From Saccharospirillum sp. MSK14-1 (lineage in GTDB: Bacteria > Pseudomonadota > Gammaproteobacteria > Pseudomonadales > Natronospirillaceae), in contig NZ_MIES01000033.1 in NCBI RefSeq assembly GCF_003054965.1, positions 744,001-808,000 on the forward strand: a stretch of DNA of 64,000 nt, given 5' to 3'. Shown here piece after piece: positions 59,782 to 64,000 of the stretch. Below the pieces are notes generated by a model. That model was not told where the DNA came from. It was given only the letters and a program-made list of their open reading frames with translations, and searched no databases. Both the position numbers and the translations under genes were made by a program. Position 1 is the first letter of the stretch. Each line of letters starts with the position of its first letter.

Positions 59782-60222
59782 ATGCTGGAACAGGAGAGCA
59801 TCGTGTATGGTGTGATTCGCGATGTGGCAACCGAAGGCAGTGAGTTTCTGCTGCGCAGTCGTCGGGTTAACAGCGAAGCCATTCTTAGCCTGGGCGATGT
59901 CGACGGCTTTCCGCACCTGACCACCAGCATGTTTGCGATTCCCGTTGAGGAACTGGAGCAAGGCACTTATCGCACGCAGGTGATTCATTTTGCCGGGTCT
60001 TATCATGCGGTTGAATATCACTGGGAGCAGTGGCTCGCCAAATTTGAGGCCTTGCTTGAACGAATGTACTGGGTGTCGGCGACGGTTCACCTTGAAACCG
60101 GCTTGTCGGGCAGCCATACCTTCCAGTGGGACAGCCCGGGTGCGTTTCACGCACCCAGCGATGAATTCAGTGTGCACTGTGAATGGGAGCACGCCTTGGC
60201 CGTCGGACAAACGCCGTCATGA
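59782..60222 (+). CDS. Conserved protein of unknown function
   Basis: 146 residues, soluble. The ATG at 59782 has AGGAG at five bases; an upstream frame start overlaps ligA. It has alternating short strands and helices and no cysteine cluster or catalytic motif that I recognise. It overlaps yheU by ATGA, so the two are coupled and may work together. Confidence 0.75.
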   Translation: MLEQESIVYGVIRDVATEGSEFLLRSRRVNSEAILSLGDVDGFPHLTTSMFAIPVEELEQGTYRTQVIHFAGSYHAVEYHWEQWLAKFEALLERMYWVSATVHLETGLSGSHTFQWDSPGAFHAPSDEFSVHCEWEHALAVGQTPS

Positions 60223-60461
60223 TCATTCCCTTCGAGCGTCTGGAACGTGAGACGTTGGAGCAGGTGATCCGAGAATGGTTGATGCGCCAGGGGGAAGACT
60301 GGGGAGTGGAGGAAGGCTCTCTGGAATCCGCCATTGAGCGAGCCCGACAGGCACTCAGCGACGGTCGACTGGTGCTTTACTGGGATGCGACGGAAGAGAA
60401 CCTGACGCTGGCTGATCCCAGAACAGTGCCAAGCGACGACGAACAGGAATCCTATGAATAA
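60219..60461 (+). CDS. yheU: YheU-family protein
   Basis: 80 residues. It matches the UPF0270/YheU family: MIIPFERLERETLEQVIREW followed by LMRQGEDWG. The family is a short acidic helical protein of unknown function. The start is the ATG at 60219, which overlaps the previous stop. Confidence 0.9.
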   Translation: MIIPFERLERETLEQVIREWLMRQGEDWGVEEGSLESAIERARQALSDGRLVLYWDATEENLTLADPRTVPSDDEQESYE

Positions 60462-60930
60462 TGTAACGCTCATGATGTTAGCCGTAGCCGCGGTGGTCAT
60501 TATTGCCGTACTGGCCGTCATTGCCTGGCGGTTGCAACGCCAAGTCTGGCAGCAGCAGCGCCATCAGGAAGCGCAACAAGCGGCGGCGCAACAGCGCGAT
60601 GCCGAGCGCACCGCTTACGTGCTCGACAGCCTGCGTATCCTGTCGGCCAATGTGATTGATGAAAACCTCAATCTGTCCGAAGCCACCATTCGCTGTAAAG
60701 TGTTGGTCGATGCACTGAATCTGACTGACAGCGAACGTCAACCGTATCAGGTTTTGGAAACCGTCTTTGAGCAGGTGCAGCATTTCGATACGCACGGTGC
60801 GCGCAAAGCGCTGTCGCGGGAAGAGCGTAAGCGCCAGGATGCGGCGCGCGAGGCCATTGAACGGGAATATGAGCCGGAACTGAAAGCCTGCTTCGAGAGG
60901 CTGCGCCATATTGGCTTAGCCACTCAATAA
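60454..60930 (+). CDS. DUF2489 membrane-anchored protein
   Basis: 158 residues with one N-terminal transmembrane helix (about 5-26). A Gln/Ala-rich coiled coil (about 30-55) and a helical DUF2489 domain follow, with NLSEATIRCKVLVDALN. Function unknown. It overlaps yheU by eight bases and ends nine bases before convergent rdgC. Confidence 0.85.
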   Translation: MNNVTLMMLAVAAVVIIAVLAVIAWRLQRQVWQQQRHQEAQQAAAQQRDAERTAYVLDSLRILSANVIDENLNLSEATIRCKVLVDALNLTDSERQPYQVLETVFEQVQHFDTHGARKALSREERKRQDAAREAIEREYEPELKACFERLRHIGLATQ

Positions 60931-60939
60931 GCTTTTTTA

Positions 60940-61827
60940 TTAGATGCCGGGTTCGGTAATCTGCGGTTCCAGTGCCGTTAACCAGGCGGTCAGCGTATCG
61001 GACATTAGCAAGGTGTCGGTGCGCGGGTCGTCGGAATCGCCGTTGGTTTCCACCAGGGTGTCGCTGTATTTAAGGCGCTTCAACGCAAACGCATCATCGA
61101 TGACCCCCTGGCATTGATCGTTGATCACAATCCCCAATTGACGGATGCGCATGCCACTGTCCAAAGAATGGCGGATCTCCGGGGCATCCAGGTCGAGGTT
61201 GCGGTAGCGCGCTTTCACTGTTGGGTCCTGCGCCATCACCAATTCCAGATCAGCAGAAAGTTCCGTGCCTTCCGGACGACGCTGAGGATCGTGATACCAG
61301 GCGGTCAGTAAATCCCCACCGGCAATCAATTTGCCAAGCGGCACGATGGGCAGGCTGCCAATGGCGTCGCGCAATCCAGCGGTCACGTCATCGGCGGTTT
61401 TTTCACTGGCAGCGTTTAGCACTAACCAGTGACGCGAGGGGTCAATCCACAGGCTGACGCGACGCGTTTTGTGGAAGGCGCGCGGCAGCAGTTCGGCGCG
61501 GATGGCTTCTTTCAGTGCTTCCTTTTCCTTGCGGCCCGGGCGACGACCGTCGGCTTCTTCAACGGCCAGGATTTTTTCCTCCAGGTGTTCTTTCAGCACG
61601 CTCGCCGGCAGGATTTTTTCCTGAATCTGCGCGGCCATAAACAGGCGGCCACCCACGTTTTCGCACAGCAGGGGGCTGTCACCGAAGGGTGGCACCCAGC
61701 CGAAAGTACTTTCCTGCAAGGCACTTAGGCCATTGAAGGGAAATTGAGCAAGCGCCTCGTTGAGTTGATCTTCGTTGGCGGTCCAGTCGTCGGTCAGCCG
61801 GTACAATCGAAGATTCTTAAACCACAT
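60940..61827 (-). CDS. rdgC: Recombination-associated protein RdgC
   Basis: 295 residues, the family length. RdgC forms a ring-shaped dimer that binds double-stranded DNA and restrains RecA filaments. Family strings are MWFKNLRLYRLT at the start, FGWVPPFGDSPLLCENVGGRLFM, and ILPASVLKEHLEEK. It is convergent with DUF2489 and divergent from the rhombosortase gene across 104 bases. Confidence 0.95.
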   Translation of the reverse strand: MWFKNLRLYRLTDDWTANEDQLNEALAQFPFNGLSALQESTFGWVPPFGDSPLLCENVGGRLFMAAQIQEKILPASVLKEHLEEKILAVEEADGRRPGRKEKEALKEAIRAELLPRAFHKTRRVSLWIDPSRHWLVLNAASEKTADDVTAGLRDAIGSLPIVPLGKLIAGGDLLTAWYHDPQRRPEGTELSADLELVMAQDPTVKARYRNLDLDAPEIRHSLDSGMRIRQLGIVINDQCQGVIDDAFALKRLKYSDTLVETNGDSDDPRTDTLLMSDTLTAWLTALEPQITEPGI

Positions 61828-61931
61828 GGGCGCGCGTCCTGTTCAGTAAAGGGAAGGGCGCGCAGTGTACTGGTTCGCGGCCTTGGGCAAAACCTTTAAC
61901 ATAGGCGCATACCTTCGGTGTTGAGAAAACT

Positions 61932-62528
61932 GTGATTGTTGCTGCCATTCGTTCGCGCCCGCTGTGGATATTGTTGTTGTCGCTGTCGTTATTGACACTG
62001 CTCGGTGCGTTCGCGCCCTTGAATGACTGGCTCGAATATCGTCAGGCTTCGTGGCTGAATGGCCAGCTGTGGCGGCCGCTGACTGCCTGGATGGCTCAGC
62101 TGAATCTGGTTCATTGGCTGGTGAACCAATGGGGATTGATACTGCTGGCGTTGGTGATGCCACCGCGTCCAACACGGACCGATATTGGCGTGTTTGTCTG
62201 GGTTTGGTTGTTTGCCAGTGTCATGCTGCTGTTCAGTGCCTATTGGCAATATGCCGGTCTGTCAGGTCTGCTCTACGGTTGGTTGGTGTGGGCGGTGATG
62301 CGATCACCCTACTATGCACCCTGGTTACGTTGGTTGGTGACGCTGGCGCTGACCGCCAAGGTGGCGCAGGAGAATTTATTCGGTGAGCAGGGCAGTGCCT
62401 GGGTTGGTCAATGGATATCCGCCAATATTGCCGTGGAGTCGCATGCCTGGGGATTGATCGCCGGCTGGATCGCCTTGGCTGTGGTATGGCTGTGGCATCG
62501 CCTTCAACGCTCAGGTTGGTCCGGCTGA
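61932..62528 (+). CDS. Rhombosortase (intramembrane serine protease)
   Basis: 198 residues, with six to seven transmembrane helices. The rhomboid catalytic set is present: histidine/asparagine in VHWLVNQ (TM2), the serine in GLSGLLYG (TM4) and the histidine in VESHAWGLIAG (TM6). The short size and GLSG/ESHAWG strings fit the rhombosortase branch, which processes GlyGly-CTERM proteins for surface release. No GlyGly-CTERM substrate appears in this window. The start is a GTG. The 3' end overlaps the convergent LysR gene by 18 bases. Confidence 0.88.
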   Translation: MIVAAIRSRPLWILLLSLSLLTLLGAFAPLNDWLEYRQASWLNGQLWRPLTAWMAQLNLVHWLVNQWGLILLALVMPPRPTRTDIGVFVWVWLFASVMLLFSAYWQYAGLSGLLYGWLVWAVMRSPYYAPWLRWLVTLALTAKVAQENLFGEQGSAWVGQWISANIAVESHAWGLIAGWIALAVVWLWHRLQRSGWSG

Positions 62529-63398
62529 AGCGACGTCTCGGGCTATGGTCAGCAACTCTAATGCGCCTTGGCTGGGCGTGCGTCGACTGTGTCGAATCAC
62601 CCCCAGGTGCCGGACCAGGTTAACCTGTTCGACGCTTAAAATTGTCATCGATTCGTTGATTAATCGATCCGGCAACAGACTCCAACCCAAACCGCTGCTG
62701 ACCAGCGCGCCGATGGTTTCCAGGTAGTTGACCGCCAGGCGTCGTTTCAAGGGTAAATGATGGCGTTCGAACGCGGTCTGGATCAGGCGGAAGGTGGTGG
62801 TGGCTTCTTCCGGCAAGATGGCGCGGAAATGCACCAGTTCGTTGAGCCGAATCGCGCCGCGTTTAGCCGCCAGTGGATGGTCGTGCGCCACCACGAAGCG
62901 CAGTTCGTCGGTCCACAGCCGTTCCTGAATCAGGTCACGCGGTAAGGTGGTGGGCAGGGTAATAAACGCCAGCTCTATGTCGCGCTTCAAAATCGCCTGA
63001 ATGGTTTGTTCCGATTCCAGAAAGCGCAGATCGAGTTGTGCTTGTGGATGGCGTTCCACCAACGTCCGCAGAATCGGCCCGAGATAATGCAAGCCGATAT
63101 GATGGCTCGAGGCGAGGGCAACCTGGCCCACCTGGCCACCGCTGGATTGGTGAATGGCCTGGCGAGCATCGCGGATGTCTTCCAGAATTCGACCCGCTCG
63201 GTCCACCAACAGTCGTCCACTTTCAGTCAGGTAGACCTCACGTCCAATACGATCAAACAGCTTGGTATCCAGGCTGCTTTCGAGATTGGCGATGCGCTTT
63301 GATACCGCCGGCTGGGTGAGAAACAGCTGCTCAGCCGCCCGGCTGAAAGAGCCGTTTTCAGCGACGGCGAGAAAGGCTTCCAAGCTTTGATGGTCCAT
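62511..63398 (-). CDS. LysR-family transcriptional regulator
   Basis: 295 residues. The N-terminal winged helix (MDHQSLEAFLAVAENGSFSR, then LTQPAVSKRIANLE) is typical; a LysR substrate-binding domain (about 90-290) follows. The ATG at 63398 is chosen by homology, 97 codons into a longer frame that crosses the divergent promoter. It diverges from leuC across 186 bases, where a LysR-type operator lies. A similar LysR gene precedes leuC in Pseudomonas. Control of leuC by a leucine-pathway intermediate is inference. Confidence 0.92.
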   Translation of the reverse strand: MDHQSLEAFLAVAENGSFSRAAEQLFLTQPAVSKRIANLESSLDTKLFDRIGREVYLTESGRLLVDRAGRILEDIRDARQAIHQSSGGQVGQVALASSHHIGLHYLGPILRTLVERHPQAQLDLRFLESEQTIQAILKRDIELAFITLPTTLPRDLIQERLWTDELRFVVAHDHPLAAKRGAIRLNELVHFRAILPEEATTTFRLIQTAFERHHLPLKRRLAVNYLETIGALVSSGLGWSLLPDRLINESMTILSVEQVNLVRHLGVIRHSRRTPSQGALELLTIARDVASAGPT

Positions 63399-63438
63399 GG
63401 CGTTTACCTGTTCAGACGGTCTATTTGACGGACTATGT

Positions 63439-63453
63439 ATTCCAGTATGGAAT
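63439..63453. promoter_or_regulatory. LysR-type operator between lysR and leuC
   Basis: ATTCCA-GTA-TGGAAT is a perfect inverted repeat that contains the T-N11-A motif (T63440, A63452). It lies 41 bases upstream of the lysR start and 132 before leuC. The AT-rich stretch behind it has TATTAT at 63479 and no -35, as expected for an activator-dependent promoter of leuC. Confidence 0.65.
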
Positions 63454-63584
63454 GGAAAATATAAAAATAATAAATTTGTATTATCTCTGTGTCCAAATAA
63501 AATGCGGTTCATGGTTTCAAGGCTTGCTGCCGCCACGCCTACCGCGGCCTGCAAGTCATCCACCGTGCGATAAGAGGATTCCCC

Positions 63585-64000
63585 ATGGCCGGTAAAACGC
63601 TTTACGACAAACTCTGGGATGCCCATCTCGTCTCCCAGCGCGAAGACGGCACGGCATTGATCTACATCGACCGTCAATTGCTGCACGAAGTAACCTCACC
63701 GCAAGCTTTCGAGGGCTTGCGTCTGGCTGGCCGCAAACCCTGGCGTTTGGATACCAACCTGGCGACACCCGATCACAACGTCTCCACCGAAGCCGGTGAG
63801 CGTTCTGAAGGTGTGGCGGGCATCAAAGATGAAATATCGCGCATTCAGGTGCAGACACTGGACACCAACTGTACCGACTTCGGCGTGCGCGAATTTGGCA
63901 TGAACGATGTCGAGCAAGGCATCGTTCACGTGGTTGGTCCGGAGCAGGGGGCGACCTTGCCGGGCATGACCATCGTCTGTGGCGATTCACATACGTCAAC
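63585..64000 (+). CDS. leuC: 3-isopropylmalate dehydratase large subunit, 5' part
   Basis: The first 138 residues are visible; the gene runs past the window end. It isomerises 2- to 3-isopropylmalate in leucine synthesis, using a [4Fe-4S] cluster and the LeuD small subunit. The visible strings [40 protein letters not shown] and [14 protein letters not shown] are LeuC hallmarks. AGAGGA precedes the ATG at 63585. Confidence 0.96.
   Translation, partial: MAGKTLYDKLWDAHLVSQREDGTALIYIDRQLLHEVTSPQAFEGLRLAGRKPWRLDTNLATPDHNVSTEAGERSEGVAGIKDEISRIQVQTLDTNCTDFGVREFGMNDVEQGIVHVVGPEQGATLPGMTIVCGDSHTS

Overview
The window is ordinary chromosomal DNA of a free-living gammaproteobacterium. There are no insertion sequences, prophage genes, CRISPR arrays or plasmid functions. 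The gene neighbourhoods match Pseudomonas and the Oceanospirillales: pheST-ihfA-merR-tRNA-Pro, ffs-dnaX-ybaB-recR, rnd-ycgL-ycgN, smc-zipA-ligA, and a fliK-like gene beside ccmABCDEFGHI. An E. coli-type pyrBI pair, a TIGR03503-like VWA protein, a rhombosortase and a photolyase/lipid-modification operon point to a marine gammaproteobacterium of the Oceanospirillales type. That placement is inference; no rRNA is present.

Layout. 1-1.6 kb: the end of lapB, then tRNA-Glu and tRNA-Gly with two 111-bp degenerate tRNA-Gly repeat units between them. 1.6-7.9 kb: a small ComEA-like protein, pyrBI, a candidate attenuator leader, pheS-pheT-ihfA-merR and tRNA-Pro. 8.2-12 kb: an AraC regulator divergent from an EamA exporter, a two-gene copper-related unit and cmoM. 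12.1-15.6 kb: acnB and queE on the minus strand. 15.6-27.5 kb: a long minus-strand block with a chemoreceptor, a DUF523/DUF1722 protein, photolyase, a SnoaL-like protein, a COG2907 flavoprotein, DUF1365, a Cfa-like methyltransferase and three small membrane or exported proteins, ending in a GGDEF/EAL protein. Most of its genes overlap by a few bases, so it reads as one translationally coupled operon of the light/singlet-oxygen lipid type.

27.6-33.9 kb: 4.5S RNA, dnaX-ybaB-recR-rnd-ycgL-ycgN and two membrane proteins of unknown function. 34-43.4 kb: the large VWA protein, fadD, hrpA, and an alpha/beta hydrolase lacking the nucleophile serine. 43.4-45.8 kb: an orphan FlhB C-domain/FliK pair on the minus strand, divergent from the complete ccmABCDEFGHI cytochrome c maturation operon (45.9-52.9 kb). 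53.1-60.9 kb: smc-zipA-ligA and three small conserved genes. 60.9-64 kb: rdgC, a rhombosortase, a LysR regulator and the start of leuC, cut by the window end.

The least explained items are the tandem tRNA-Gly relics, the photolyase/lipid operon with its sensory and c-di-GMP neighbours, the serine-less hydrolase, and the possible pheST leader peptide. All functions come from motif and neighbourhood recognition; no database search was run.
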